Shown here: positions 17,321 to 25,954 of the stretch, piece after piece
Layout: each line of letters begins with the position of its first letter
Numbering within the stretch: position 1 is the first letter of the stretch
Assembly (NCBI GenBank): GCA_903863295.1
Contig: CAIPBM010000171.1
Location: forward strand, 50,766 to 114,765
From: an uncultured Verrucomicrobiota bacterium
GTDB taxonomy: Bacteria > Verrucomicrobiota > Verrucomicrobiia > Methylacidiphilales > UBA1321
DNA length: 64,000 nt
Direction of reading: 5' to 3'
Program-made: the position numbers and the translations under genes
Notes under the pieces: generated by a model
What the model was told of the DNA's origin: nothing
Databases searched by the model: none
Seen by the model: the letters and a program-made list of their open reading frames with translations, nothing else

Positions 17321-17421
17321 TACTTATATCGTTATTACTCCAGCGCCATCAAACACCCTCAACACTATAAACACGAGGGGATTGTTTGTAGTTTTGTTTG
17401 CACTCGAATCGGAGGTTTTAT

Positions 17422-18459
17422 TTAATCCCACGAAGGTTTTGCCATGCTCCTAAAACCGAAAATTTGGCCAAGCTCCAAGCATTGGACGAGAGAGCAAATT
17501 CCACCGGAACAGCTCGCTTGCGTCAGGCAGGCGGCAGCGACGCAGACTGCATAGTGCAAGCATTCCTCCATCGGCTTTTTCTCATGAATACCGTAAAGCA
17601 AGCCAGCTCCAAAGGCGTCGCCCGCTCCAGTAGTCCCTTTGATTTTTTCCTGAGAGATGGCCACGCTACCTTGCGAGAGAAATCTGCCATCGCATCCTGC
17701 AGCGACGGCCCCTTCGGGGAAATGAATCACCACCCATTCGCGTACGCCAGCATTCAAAAGGTTTTGTGCCGCAGCTCGGAGCGCGACCATGTCGAGGCCT
17801 AGCTCGTTGCGAATATTCAGGCCTGTAGTACGTGCCGCTTCGAATTCATTTAAGATGGCATAATCGGTGTGCCTCAGCGCAGGCCGAACGATGGCCGGAA
17901 AGCGACCGCTGTCTTCGCTGACGACATCAATGCTGGTTTTAAATCCCGCGGCAAGGGCCTGCTTGAGAAGTCCCGCCGCAACGGTTCCATGCTCTGGATC
18001 GTGCTGGTCCAATCGGTCGAGCAAGAGCAGATAGCCAAGATGAAAATGCTTAGCTCGGCTGGCAGAGAAATCAAAATGCTCGGGACCAAGCAACGCATTC
18101 GCGCCGCGTTGATGGAAAAACGTACGGCGACCGGTTGTTTTGACCGACATGACGTCGGTGTAGGAGGTGTGGGCTTCCTTGCAGGCAAGGAGTTGACCTG
18201 CATCAATGCGATGGCGAAGGCAATCGGCGCGAATTACTTCTCCGTCCTTGTCGTCACCGACAAGTCCAATCGCCTCAAGAGGAAAAGGTGCTCCCAATCG
18301 CGCCAAGTCGACGAGCAGATTATACGGCGAACCGCCGTTACCGTAGGTTTCCTCGAGGATATTGCATAAGGCGTCCTGAGCAGGATAGACATCAATGATT
18401 TTCGTGTAATCAATGATCCAGTTTCCCGCTGCCAAGACACCTTGACGAGGAGAATTCAT
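17422..18459 (-). CDS. PfkB-family sugar kinase
   Basis: A 345-residue ribokinase-like (PfkB) kinase. The C-terminal signature GTTGAGDAFGAGLLYG is at residues 275-290, with catalytic Asp 281, and the N-terminal glycine pair GNGGSPYNLLVDLARLG is near 40-56. It phosphorylates a sugar with ATP; the PfkB fold includes ribokinase, fructokinase, ketohexokinase and tagatose kinases. It is the last gene of a minus-strand operon with a D-lyxose isomerase (4-base overlap), a mutarotase-like protein, an oxidoreductase and a class I aldolase. Phosphorylation of a ketose made by the isomerase, giving an aldolase substrate, is the simplest role. The exact sugar and the position phosphorylated are inferred. 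Confidence 0.9.
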   Translation of the reverse strand: MNSPRQGVLAAGNWIIDYTKIIDVYPAQDALCNILEETYGNGGSPYNLLVDLARLGAPFPLEAIGLVGDDKDGEVIRADCLRHRIDAGQLLACKEAHTSYTDVMSVKTTGRRTFFHQRGANALLGPEHFDFSASRAKHFHLGYLLLLDRLDQHDPEHGTVAAGLLKQALAAGFKTSIDVVSEDSGRFPAIVRPALRHTDYAILNEFEAARTTGLNIRNELGLDMVALRAAAQNLLNAGVREWVVIHFPEGAVAAGCDGRFLSQGSVAISQEKIKGTTGAGDAFGAGLLYGIHEKKPMEECLHYAVCVAAACLTQASCSGGICSLVQCLELGQIFGFRSMAKPSWD

Positions 18460-19025
18460 GTCGGGTCGCTGACGAGTTTCAGCAAAGGAGCTTCGTCTTC
18501 TTCCACGCCTGGAAAACGTCCGATTTCGGGATTCACGAAGTAATTGTCGTATTGATCGTCATTGGCGGTGGAAACTTCGCCAATAATGCATTCTTCGCTG
18601 GCGGGAAAAAATTCGTGGTAGACGCCGGGAACAATCGTCACGCGTTCCCCGGCATGAAGATTGATGGGATGCCCCGAGCGAACCTCCTTGTTTTGGCCGT
18701 TGATTTTGAGCGACAAGATTTCTCCCTTGGTCAAGTTTTGGTCCTTCCAGAGCAATACGTCGAGTTCCCCCCAACGACAAATGATGTCCTCTTTTTTCTT
18801 TTTGTGGGTGTGGGCTGGTGTCGTCATGCCCCTGATTGCATACATCAGCTTCTCGCAATACTCAGGTTCCTCGGCAAGATTGATGAGCACGAGCCCGTAC
18901 CGCAGATAAGCACTCAGCCCAAAGTCGGTGACATCCCACCGGGGGTGCGGTGGCATGGTCCAGCCGTGGGAAACAAAACATTTCTCTGCAGATCGGATGA
19001 GGCGATTAATGTCACTGCGTTTCAT
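18456..19025 (-). CDS. D-lyxose ketol-isomerase
   Basis: A 189-residue single-domain cupin of the D-lyxose/D-mannose isomerase family. The metal ligands are visible as H72, H74 and E79 in PAHTHKKKKEDIICRWGELD, with a fourth His at about 137 in PGVYHEFF. The N-terminus RSDINRLIRSAEKCF and the segment WDVTDFGLS are typical. The enzyme interconverts D-lyxose and D-xylulose (and D-mannose and D-fructose) using Mn2+. Its start overlaps the end of the mutarotase-like gene and its stop overlaps the PfkB start, each by four bases, so the three are translationally coupled. The product would be a ketopentose for the PfkB kinase. Confidence 0.88.
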   Translation of the reverse strand: MKRSDINRLIRSAEKCFVSHGWTMPPHPRWDVTDFGLSAYLRYGLVLINLAEEPEYCEKLMYAIRGMTTPAHTHKKKKEDIICRWGELDVLLWKDQNLTKGEILSLKINGQNKEVRSGHPINLHAGERVTIVPGVYHEFFPASEECIIGEVSTANDDQYDNYFVNPEIGRFPGVEEDEAPLLKLVSDPT

Positions 19026-20164
19026 GGTGATTTTGAATAAAGAAAGTTGAAGTCCAGGGAAACCTGAACGGGTCTTCCGACTGTGGGATGAAGAGTGATG
19101 CCGAGCGGGTGGTTAGTGATTGATTTTACGCGACCCCATTTCTTCGGAACGGCGACGACCCCCATGATGTAATTAACCGTGAGAGGGGCACTCGCTTTCA
19201 AAGTTAGGTGCGTCGCAATCCCCCGCCTGCTGATCGGATTGGGCCGGGCAGACTCCGCCAAACCGAGATGAAAATAAGAAGTAACATCTTCCAGCCCCAT
19301 GACGTTGACGTGCCGCCCATTCCACGGCGGGTAATGCCGTCCACCATTGGAAATCCAGAGAACGGTGCTGCGCAGCACGCGAGGATCCTTGAGAGCGAAC
19401 CAGACGTAGCGCTGAGCCGGGAAGGTCACCGCCGTCCAAGCGAATTCGGGACTTGCCTCGTGAGTCATCATGACGAGGTCGTCAAAACCGCGCCGGGCCG
19501 GATAGCGGCTCAAATCAGCCAAAGACCCGTCCAAGGCAGGAACTTGGTCGAGCCTAGAAAAGAGGGCGCCTGGGTTGAGGCTGCTGTAGCCTCGTTCGGA
19601 TGGCTTTTCAAAGGCGACGGGTAGAACTTGAGCGAATGAGACCGGACTGGTGGCGACGAGGCTCGATTCCATTTCATCTGGAAACTTTAACGTCGCGTGA
19701 TGGCCGAGATTCATTTTACCGGGCATCCCGGAAATCACATGGCGGCAATAAATCGCGGTTTCCCCGCAGCGGAGGCGCAGTGTCTTGTCGACTCTCCCTG
19801 GCTGTATTTTGGTTTTGAGCGAGAGATGCAGCTCAGTCTCAGTTTTGCTTTTCTTGATCGATTCCAGTTTCCAATTTGAGTTGGCAGTTTCGCCGTGAGG
19901 CGGATGAGACTTTCCTAGGTAATTACTGTCATTTCCACCAAAGGGAGCGCAAAAGAAATCGCCTCGCAACGACTTTAACAGCGGAGGAAGTTTTGAATCG
20001 CTCTTTTCATCGGCCCACGGTGCAATCGAGAAAGGCTGAATGATTCCGTGAGGCAAATGGAACCGGACCGGGGCTAGATGCCCACCCTGCCGGGTTACGA
20101 AGGCTTGGACGCGATTCGAGGCGAAGCGCCAGCAAGGCTGGCCGTGGAGACGGGTTAGTTTCAT
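19022..20164 (-). CDS. Galactose-mutarotase-like / aldose 1-epimerase-like protein
   Basis: A 380-residue protein without a signal peptide. The sequence suggests a large antiparallel beta-sandwich of the galactose mutarotase-like superfamily, with motifs such as VTRQGGHLAPVRF at the start and conserved-looking His residues in KSHPPHGETANSNW and MNLGHHATLKFP. Members interconvert sugar anomers or act on related sugar compounds. Catalytic residues cannot be fixed without an alignment. It is coupled to the D-lyxose isomerase gene downstream (4-base overlap) and follows the Gfo/Idh/MocA gene by 13 bases, so it belongs to this sugar operon. Confidence 0.7.
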   Translation of the reverse strand: MKLTRLHGQPCWRFASNRVQAFVTRQGGHLAPVRFHLPHGIIQPFSIAPWADEKSDSKLPPLLKSLRGDFFCAPFGGNDSNYLGKSHPPHGETANSNWKLESIKKSKTETELHLSLKTKIQPGRVDKTLRLRCGETAIYCRHVISGMPGKMNLGHHATLKFPDEMESSLVATSPVSFAQVLPVAFEKPSERGYSSLNPGALFSRLDQVPALDGSLADLSRYPARRGFDDLVMMTHEASPEFAWTAVTFPAQRYVWFALKDPRVLRSTVLWISNGGRHYPPWNGRHVNVMGLEDVTSYFHLGLAESARPNPISRRGIATHLTLKASAPLTVNYIMGVVAVPKKWGRVKSITNHPLGITLHPTVGRPVQVSLDFNFLYSKSP

Positions 20165-20177
20165 CGGACGGAAAGAC

Positions 20178-21299
20178 TCAAATCATGATCGCTTTTTTCT
20201 CCGCATGCGACATCAATGCTGCGGCGAAAAGTTCGTGACTCCATACGGCTTCCTCAGGAGTAACGCAGCCGAATCGTCCGTCGAGTTTTCCAGCACGTTC
20301 GGCCAGGAATGCAGCCCACATCTGGAGGAAGCAATCGGGAAAGCCCGGCTCGAAGATGCCGCCCGTGATGGTGGGAAAGGGACCGTGAAAACCGAGGTCG
20401 GTGCGTTGCCAGATCTGTTCCTTGCCCCGCTGGAAAGTCCAGAGAGTTTTGGGTTCCTTGGTGCTGTACTTGACACCGCCGTCGGTTCCGAGGATTTCGA
20501 TGCACCAGGTGTTCGTCTCGCCCGGCGCAAGTCGTTTCATTTCGAATCGTATGGGCACCTCCGCACCTTCGATCTCGACTTCCGCATGAAGCATGGCGTT
20601 GTCCCACGTGTCACAGGGTGCCATGCCGCCCTTGCTATCCGGGCGCTCATGGTAAATTTTCTGCAACTGCGCGTAGACCCGTTTTGGTTTCCAACCGAGG
20701 CGGAAGGGAACGTGAATCGTATGCATGCCGAGGTCGCCCATGACACCGATTTCGCCGCAAGTTTTAACCTGGCGCTTCCAGTTGACTGGCTTGGTGGGAT
20801 CAAGGTCGCTGCTGTGATGAAAGCACGAGTGAATTTCAAGTACTTTGCCAAGCTTGCCCTCGCGGCAGAACTGGTAAGCCCGCTGGGCTCCGGGAAGGAA
20901 CGGAAACTCCGAGCTGCAGCGAACAAAACGCCCGGAGGTCTTTGCCGCGGCGGCAATCGTGCGAGCGGCGTTGAGGTCGATGCCGAATGGTTTTTCAGCG
21001 AGAAGATCTTTTCCCGCCCTTAACACGTCGAGATAGAGAGATTCGTGAGCATTGTGTGGTACCGCAACATAAACAACATCGATTTCGCTGGAGGCAAGAA
21101 GGTCCCGGTGATCGGCGGTCAGGAGACTGACGGTTGGAATCTGGCGAAACCATTCGCGCTGCTTTTCGCTTAGATCGCAGACCGCAACCAGTTCCGCTTG
21201 CACCGGATAATTTTCGAGGACGAACCAACGGCCCAGTGCGCTCGCAACTTCGCGTCCCATCAGGCCGCCTCCAATAATACCTACTTTTACTTTACTCAT
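20178..21299 (-). CDS. Gfo/Idh/MocA-family oxidoreductase
   Basis: A protein of about 373 residues with an N-terminal Rossmann fold (GIIGGGLMGREVASALG, glycines at about 10-15) and the family-defining EKP motif at about 102-104 (LLAEKPFGIDLN). The C-terminal domain has the mixed sheet pattern of NAD(P)-dependent sugar or inositol dehydrogenases (GVMGDLGMHTIHVPFRLG). It oxidises or epimerises a sugar or sugar acid. The ATG at 21299 is preferred over a GTG three codons earlier. It lies 10 bases after the aldolase gene and before the mutarotase-like gene in the same operon. Confidence 0.88.
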   Translation of the reverse strand: MSKVKVGIIGGGLMGREVASALGRWFVLENYPVQAELVAVCDLSEKQREWFRQIPTVSLLTADHRDLLASSEIDVVYVAVPHNAHESLYLDVLRAGKDLLAEKPFGIDLNAARTIAAAAKTSGRFVRCSSEFPFLPGAQRAYQFCREGKLGKVLEIHSCFHHSSDLDPTKPVNWKRQVKTCGEIGVMGDLGMHTIHVPFRLGWKPKRVYAQLQKIYHERPDSKGGMAPCDTWDNAMLHAEVEIEGAEVPIRFEMKRLAPGETNTWCIEILGTDGGVKYSTKEPKTLWTFQRGKEQIWQRTDLGFHGPFPTITGGIFEPGFPDCFLQMWAAFLAERAGKLDGRFGCVTPEEAVWSHELFAAALMSHAEKKAIMI

Positions 21300-21308
21300 A
21301 AAAGGCAC

Positions 21309-22139
21309 TTAGTTGAGGAATTTAGCGGCGTGGGTTGCCGTCGCCTTGTCGTGGACAATCGCCATGAGCGCCTTGGTCATTCCCGCCGGATTCTGATGTT
21401 GAATAACGTTCCGTCCGTAGACGATGCCAGCGACTCCCTGTTGAATGAGAGCTTCCGTTCTCTGGAGAATTTCCTCGTCAGGCGCCTTGCCGCCTCCGCG
21501 GACCAGCACGGGAATGCGTCCGGAAATTTCAACAACCTGATGGTAAACGCTCACGTCGTCCGTCGGGTCGGCCTTGATGATGTCGGCACCGAGTTCAACG
21601 GCCTGACGCACCAGTGGCAGGATTTTTTTCACGTCGCCATCGACCATATAACCACCTGCCTTTTCGTTGGCCTGGAAAACGAGCGGCTCAATCATCAATG
21701 GCATGCCGTAGCGATCACACTCAGGCTTGATCTCGAGAATATTCTGGATGCACTGGTCGGTGACTTCGGGTTGGTTGGGAATGCGGAACAGATTGACCAC
21801 GACGCAGGTTGCATCGAGCCGAATCGCCTGCTCGACCGGGTGCTTGATCATGCGGCTGAAAAGCGTGCGAGGGAGATCCTTGCCATAGACATTGGCGACA
21901 TCGGTGCGAAGGACGAGCGACGGCTTATAGCGTCCCGGATATCGCTGGAGAATCGGCGCCTGTCCGACCGTCAACTGGATCGCATCTGGAGCTGCCTCGA
22001 CGAGTGTGGCGATGGCCTTGCCAATGTCTTCAATGCCGGAAAGAAACCCAAATTCGTTGAAAAAGCCGTGGTCGATGGCGACGTCGAAACATCGATTGGA
22101 TTTAGGATTAAATAGACGGTTAAGGCGGGAAGATTTCAT
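21309..22139 (-). CDS. Class I aldolase (FbaB/LsrF/DeoC-like)
   Basis: A 276-residue class I (Schiff-base) aldolase of the archaeal FbaB/LsrF type. DHG is at residues 23-25 (FDVAIDHGFFNEFG), the acidic active-site strand is PLMIEPLVFQ near 147-156, and the Schiff-base Lys is K189 in GADIIKADPTDD; the phosphate-binding loop is VLVRGGGKAPDEE. These enzymes cleave ketose phosphates to DHAP and an aldehyde. It is the first gene of the minus-strand operon with Gfo/Idh/MocA, mutarotase-like, lyxose isomerase and PfkB genes. With D-xylulose 1-phosphate as substrate the aldehyde would be glycolaldehyde, fitting the glycolate oxidase genes upstream. Confidence 0.85.
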   Translation of the reverse strand: MKSSRLNRLFNPKSNRCFDVAIDHGFFNEFGFLSGIEDIGKAIATLVEAAPDAIQLTVGQAPILQRYPGRYKPSLVLRTDVANVYGKDLPRTLFSRMIKHPVEQAIRLDATCVVVNLFRIPNQPEVTDQCIQNILEIKPECDRYGMPLMIEPLVFQANEKAGGYMVDGDVKKILPLVRQAVELGADIIKADPTDDVSVYHQVVEISGRIPVLVRGGGKAPDEEILQRTEALIQQGVAGIVYGRNVIQHQNPAGMTKALMAIVHDKATATHAAKFLN

Positions 22140-22160
22140 AAAAAAATAGATAAGCTAATG

Positions 22161-22240
22161 AAGCAATCACTGTGTGAGCGGTTATGAGTGTATGCTATTA
22201 AAGCAATCATTGTTGTCAAACGCATTCTCCTTATGAGTTC
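22161..22240. promoter_or_regulatory. Repeated motif upstream of the aldolase operon (candidate operator)
   Basis: AAGCAATCACTGT at 22161-22173 and AAGCAATCATTGT at 22201-22213 are near-identical direct repeats exactly 40 bases apart, each followed by a TTATGAGT (22182 and 22231). They lie just upstream of the minus-strand aldolase start at 22139. A related CAATCAC occurs in reverse at 25004-25010 beside the glcD and DeoR starts. The shared motif makes binding by that DeoR protein plausible. Confidence 0.4.
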
Positions 22241-22288
22241 GATTTGCGCATCACCGTTTAATCGGAAAGTCCGGTCGAATCATGGCGA

Positions 22289-23599
22289 CTAAAGCTTGCC
22301 GCTTTCCCGCCGATACGCACGGGCCAGCAGGGTGATCGGGTGAACGATTTCAAAACAATGTCCCGCCTGCTGAGCCCCATTCTGTAACTGAAGATGGCAA
22401 CCGGGATTTGCGGTGGCGACTGTCTTGGCTCCCGTCGATGTTATTTTTTCCAATTTGCGTTTTTGCAACTGGGCCGCCATTTCCGGTTGGGTGATGTTGT
22501 AAATTCCCGCGCTCCCACAACACCAAGTCGACTCCGGCAGCTCAACCAGCTTGAGTCCGGGAATCGCACGCAAGATTTCCCTGGGTTGGTGCGTGATTTT
22601 TTGGCCATGGCACAAATGGCAGGCCTCGTGGTAGGTTACCACTTCTTGGCTTTCTACCTCAGTGGACGCGGGAGGCCGGACGCCGATTTCCGCCAGCCAC
22701 TCGTGGATATCCTTGAGTTTCGCCGACCAGAGCGCCGCTCGCTCAGCATAAAGAGGGTCGTCGGCCAAGAGGCGCCCATAAGTTTTGAGATGCGATCCGC
22801 ACCCAGCGGCATTAGTCAGGATAGCATCGAGTTTTTCAACATCAAAAAGATCGATCAGGCGTCTCGCAAGTTGACCTGCCGTGGCGATATCGCCGTTATG
22901 TGCATGAAGTGATCCGCAGCACGGCTGGACTGGCGGGGTGTGCACTTCACAGTTATTGGCGATCAGTGTTTCGACCGTATCGCGATTGATGGATGAAAAA
23001 AGAACGTCTTGGACGCAGCCCGTCAGTACGCCCACGCGATATTTCGTGATCTTTGGCCTTTCGACCGGTTTTATGAGTTGATGGGAAAAACGAACACACG
23101 CCGCCGGAGTTTGTGCCTCCAACCCCTGAAACCTATTCGGCAAAAGCTTGTTCAGATGTAAGGCTCGGAAGAGCCACTGCGCGCCGCTAGCCTGATAGAA
23201 CCAAAGCAGTCTTCCCACGATCCTTAAAAGCCGCGGTCGAGTAAACAAAGCCTTCAGCACAAGGCTACGTATGAGAGAACGCTGCGGATTATCGAGCACA
23301 TGGGCGCTCTCCACCTCCGCACGCGCCACCTCAAACAAATGCGCATAATCGACCCCGGCCGGACAAGCTGTTTCACAGGCTAGGCAGCCTAGGCAAAAAT
23401 ACATTTCCTCTCCGAATGCTTTGGTTATTTCAAGGTTACCATCGGCGACGGCACGCATGAGGGAGATTCGTCCTCGCGGACTGTTCCTTTCCAGCAAGGT
23501 TGCATCATAGGTAGGGCAGGTGGGCAAACACATGCCGCAATGCATGCACTGTTGGACGATCGAATAATCAAGGCTGCGGAGGGATTCTTTTTCGCTCAT
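22289..23599 (-). CDS. glcF: Glycolate oxidase iron-sulfur subunit
   Basis: A 436-residue protein with two 4Fe-4S motifs, C18-x2-C21-x2-C24-x3-C28 and C69-x2-C72-x2-C75-x3-C79, followed by two CCG domains seen as QPCCGSLHAHNGD and STWCCGSAGIYN. This architecture is that of GlcF, which carries electrons from the FAD subunit toward the respiratory chain during oxidation of glycolate to glyoxylate. Its start overlaps the glcD stop by four bases. Related LldE-type lactate-utilisation proteins lack the N-terminal ferredoxin domain, so glcF is favoured. A separate glcE was not found. Confidence 0.9.
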   Translation of the reverse strand: MSEKESLRSLDYSIVQQCMHCGMCLPTCPTYDATLLERNSPRGRISLMRAVADGNLEITKAFGEEMYFCLGCLACETACPAGVDYAHLFEVARAEVESAHVLDNPQRSLIRSLVLKALFTRPRLLRIVGRLLWFYQASGAQWLFRALHLNKLLPNRFQGLEAQTPAACVRFSHQLIKPVERPKITKYRVGVLTGCVQDVLFSSINRDTVETLIANNCEVHTPPVQPCCGSLHAHNGDIATAGQLARRLIDLFDVEKLDAILTNAAGCGSHLKTYGRLLADDPLYAERAALWSAKLKDIHEWLAEIGVRPPASTEVESQEVVTYHEACHLCHGQKITHQPREILRAIPGLKLVELPESTWCCGSAGIYNITQPEMAAQLQKRKLEKITSTGAKTVATANPGCHLQLQNGAQQAGHCFEIVHPITLLARAYRRESGKL

Positions 23600-24981
23600 G
23601 GGTTAAGATCAAAAATTTTGCCGGGATTCAGGATGCCGAGCGGGTCGAAAGCGGTCTTCATTTTGCGCATGACCGATATATTGAGTTCTCCCAAGGCCTG
23701 ATTTAAGAAGTCCTTCTTGGCTAGGCCGACCCCGTGCTCTCCTGTAATCGTCCCGCCAAGTAAAACTGCGTAATCGAAAATTTCTTTCATCGCGACTTCA
23801 ACCCGCTTCATTTCTTCGTGATTGCGCTCATTGGTAAGGAAAGTGGGGTGGAGATTGCCGTCACCCATGTGGCCGAAGGTTCCGATCTTCAAATGATACT
23901 TGGCGGACGTCTGCTGAATGAAGCGGATCATTTTCACGAGCTCACTCCGGGGCACGGTGGCATCTTCCAAAATCGTGGTCGGGGCGACGCGGGCCAGGGA
24001 AGAAAAGGCGGCACGACGGGCTGTCGCCAAATTCGCGGCTTGCTCCGCTGTTTCCGCAATCTGAACCGAAACTGCACCATGCTTCGTCGCCAGTTTGGCC
24101 ATCAGGCTTGCCTCCTCCTGAACGGCAGAGGTATTGCCATCCGTTTCGATCAGTAAAATGGCAGCTGCTTCTCTGGGCAAGCCAACCTTGGCGTAATCTT
24201 CAACGCAATTAATCGTAACGGAGTCGAGAAATTCTAGCGTACACGGGATGATCTTGGCCGCGATGATGGCGGATACCGTTTCCGCCGCATTTTCCACCTG
24301 GTCATAAATCGCAAGCATCGTTTTGCGGGCAGTCGGCTTCGGAATCAATTTGATCAGGACTCGGGTGATGATACCGAGCGTTCCTTCCGACCCTATGAAC
24401 AAATCTCGCAAGGTGTATCCGGCCACATCTTTCACGCATTTGTTTCCGGTAAAGAGGATTTCACCCGAGGCCAAGACGACTTCCAAACCCATCACATAGT
24501 CACGGGTCACCCCATATTTCAGTCCACGCAGCCCCCCGGAATTTTCCGCCACATTCCCCCCAATCGTGGAAATCTTCATGGAGCCGGGATCCGGGGGATA
24601 AAAAAGTCCGACATCGTCTGCGGCCTTGGCAATAGCGGCGGTGATCACTCCCGCTTCCGCTAATAGACAGAGGTTTTGGTCGTCGACTTCGAGAATCCGA
24701 TTAATCTTGCTGAGACAAAGAACGAAGCAGCCAGGCGTCGGGACACTCCCTCCACTCAGACCGGTTCCCGATCCACGAGTCACGATTGGGATAAGGTGCT
24801 CAGAGGCGAATTTAACCACTCCCGCGACTTCTTGAGTCGATCTGGGAAAGACAACAGCGACGGGAGTATTTTGCAATGCTGCGGTGCCATCAAAAGAATA
24901 GGGGATTATATCTTCCTTCCGCGTCAGACATAAGATTGAAGGAAATTGGCTTGAAAAGAGAGAAAGGACTTTGGGGTTCAT
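23596..24981 (-). CDS. glcD: Glycolate oxidase FAD subunit
   Basis: About 461 residues of an FAD-linked oxidase of the VAO/PCMH family. The FAD-binding region includes RGSGTGLSGGSV near residues 69-80 and PDPGSMKISTIGGNVAENSG near 135, and the C-terminal region includes GTFGHMGDGNLHPTFL and TITGEHGVGLAKK. These patterns match GlcD, which oxidises glycolate (and D-lactate). The ATG at 24981 is chosen; a TTG two codons earlier is less likely. It is translationally coupled to glcF and divergent from a DeoR regulator. D-lactate or D-2-hydroxyglutarate dehydrogenase activity is possible, but the glcF neighbour favours glycolate. Confidence 0.9.
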   Translation of the reverse strand: MNPKVLSLFSSQFPSILCLTRKEDIIPYSFDGTAALQNTPVAVVFPRSTQEVAGVVKFASEHLIPIVTRGSGTGLSGGSVPTPGCFVLCLSKINRILEVDDQNLCLLAEAGVITAAIAKAADDVGLFYPPDPGSMKISTIGGNVAENSGGLRGLKYGVTRDYVMGLEVVLASGEILFTGNKCVKDVAGYTLRDLFIGSEGTLGIITRVLIKLIPKPTARKTMLAIYDQVENAAETVSAIIAAKIIPCTLEFLDSVTINCVEDYAKVGLPREAAAILLIETDGNTSAVQEEASLMAKLATKHGAVSVQIAETAEQAANLATARRAAFSSLARVAPTTILEDATVPRSELVKMIRFIQQTSAKYHLKIGTFGHMGDGNLHPTFLTNERNHEEMKRVEVAMKEIFDYAVLLGGTITGEHGVGLAKKDFLNQALGELNISVMRKMKTAFDPLGILNPGKIFDLNP

Positions 24982-25000
24982 CGGCAAAGACGTGACTTTA

Positions 25001-25014
25001 TGTGTGATTGATGT
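25001..25014. promoter_or_regulatory. Candidate operator between glcD and the DeoR gene
   Basis: TGTGTGATTGATGT lies between the divergent glcD and DeoR starts. Its reverse complement contains CAATCAC, the core of the repeats upstream of the aldolase gene at 22161 and 22201. A regulator that controls its own gene and glcD-glcF from here, and the aldolase operon from the other sites, would explain the pattern. Confidence 0.3.
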
Positions 25015-25028
25015 AATACCATATGATT

Positions 25029-25826
25029 ATGTTCGCTCAAGAACGACTAAATAACATCAAACGATTTGTTCGTAAACATCGACGCATGACTTTTTCCGAA
25101 CTCCAAGCGCGTGTCTCAGTTTCGCCAGCAACTCTTCGGCGCGATTTAAGCGAGCTCGAAAAATCGGGTGACGTCATTCGCGTTCATGGCGGTATAATGG
25201 ACCCAGCCTACGTCCGCTCCGAAGTTTCGTTCGACGAAAGATTGGTCAAAAATCGCTCGGCCAAGGCTTCCATTGCATCAGTTGCCAGTCAATTGGTGCC
25301 TAACGGTGCCACTGTATTAGTTGACGCCGGTTCCACCTGCCTTGAGGCGGGCAAGGCCCTGCTCGGCCGTAAAGACGTTCGGATCATTACCCATTCCGTA
25401 GCTTTGCTAGAAGCGGCTTCTCGAGGTGAAGCTAGTGTCCTTTGTCTGGGAGGCGAACTGCGGAAAGTAAGCGGAGCACTGACGGGTGGCGCGGCCCTTG
25501 GTGCACTTAACTCCATCAATGCGGATATCGCTTTTATCGGTGCATCTGGTCTCGAACCCGATTGGGGTTGCTCAACCACCGATCTTTCGGAAACAGAAAT
25601 GAAGCGAGCCTTTATTGCGCGTTCTGCACGCAATATCCTTCTCGCGGATTTTAGCAAGTGGGGTAAGCCCAGTACGATTCGTTTTGCGGCATGGAGGGAA
25701 TTTGACAGCTGGATTGTTGATAAAGTGCTTCCGGTTGGTGAACTTAAAGTCCTGAGGGACTGTGGCGTTAAGGCACTGCATTGCACAAATATTCAGGTGA
25801 AACCTATTGGTTTGATCCATAAATGA
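25029..25826 (+). CDS. DeoR/GlpR-family transcriptional regulator
   Basis: About 265 residues. The N-terminal DeoR helix-turn-helix is at residues 20-45 (TFSELQARVSVSPATLRRDL SEL), followed by the family link GGIMDP. The C-terminal sensor domain has VASQLVPNGATVLVDAGSTC and later LVDAGSTCLEA/ITHSVALLEAASRG, the sugar-phosphate-binding fold typical of DeoR repressors. An ATG two codons upstream (25023) is also possible. It is divergent from glcD-glcF and near the sugar operon, so it probably responds to a phosphorylated sugar intermediate of that pathway. Confidence 0.9.
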   Translation: MFAQERLNNIKRFVRKHRRMTFSELQARVSVSPATLRRDLSELEKSGDVIRVHGGIMDPAYVRSEVSFDERLVKNRSAKASIASVASQLVPNGATVLVDAGSTCLEAGKALLGRKDVRIITHSVALLEAASRGEASVLCLGGELRKVSGALTGGAALGALNSINADIAFIGASGLEPDWGCSTTDLSETEMKRAFIARSARNILLADFSKWGKPSTIRFAAWREFDSWIVDKVLPVGELKVLRDCGVKALHCTNIQVKPIGLIHK

Positions 25827-25954
25827 GAGTGGTGACTCAATTTTATTGGCCTCGGTACGCTTAGAACTCGACTCATTTAAGAAAAAATTATGTCTAATCC
25901 CTTTTCTTGTCTTTATCCATTGTTTGTGGGGCGAATGAAATCTAAGAGCATATT

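Larger units (their letters stand above)
17071..17421. other. Intergenic region with hairpins and a tRNA-like remnant
   Basis: 351 bases without a gene. From left to right: AT-rich DNA; a GGGCC/GGCCC hairpin at 17219-17235; a perfect 23-base palindrome at 17248-17270; a sequence resembling the 3' end of a tRNA on the minus strand at 17271-17320; then unremarkable AT-rich DNA up to the end of the PfkB gene. The density of inverted repeats suggests a terminator cluster or an old integration site. Confidence 0.4.
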
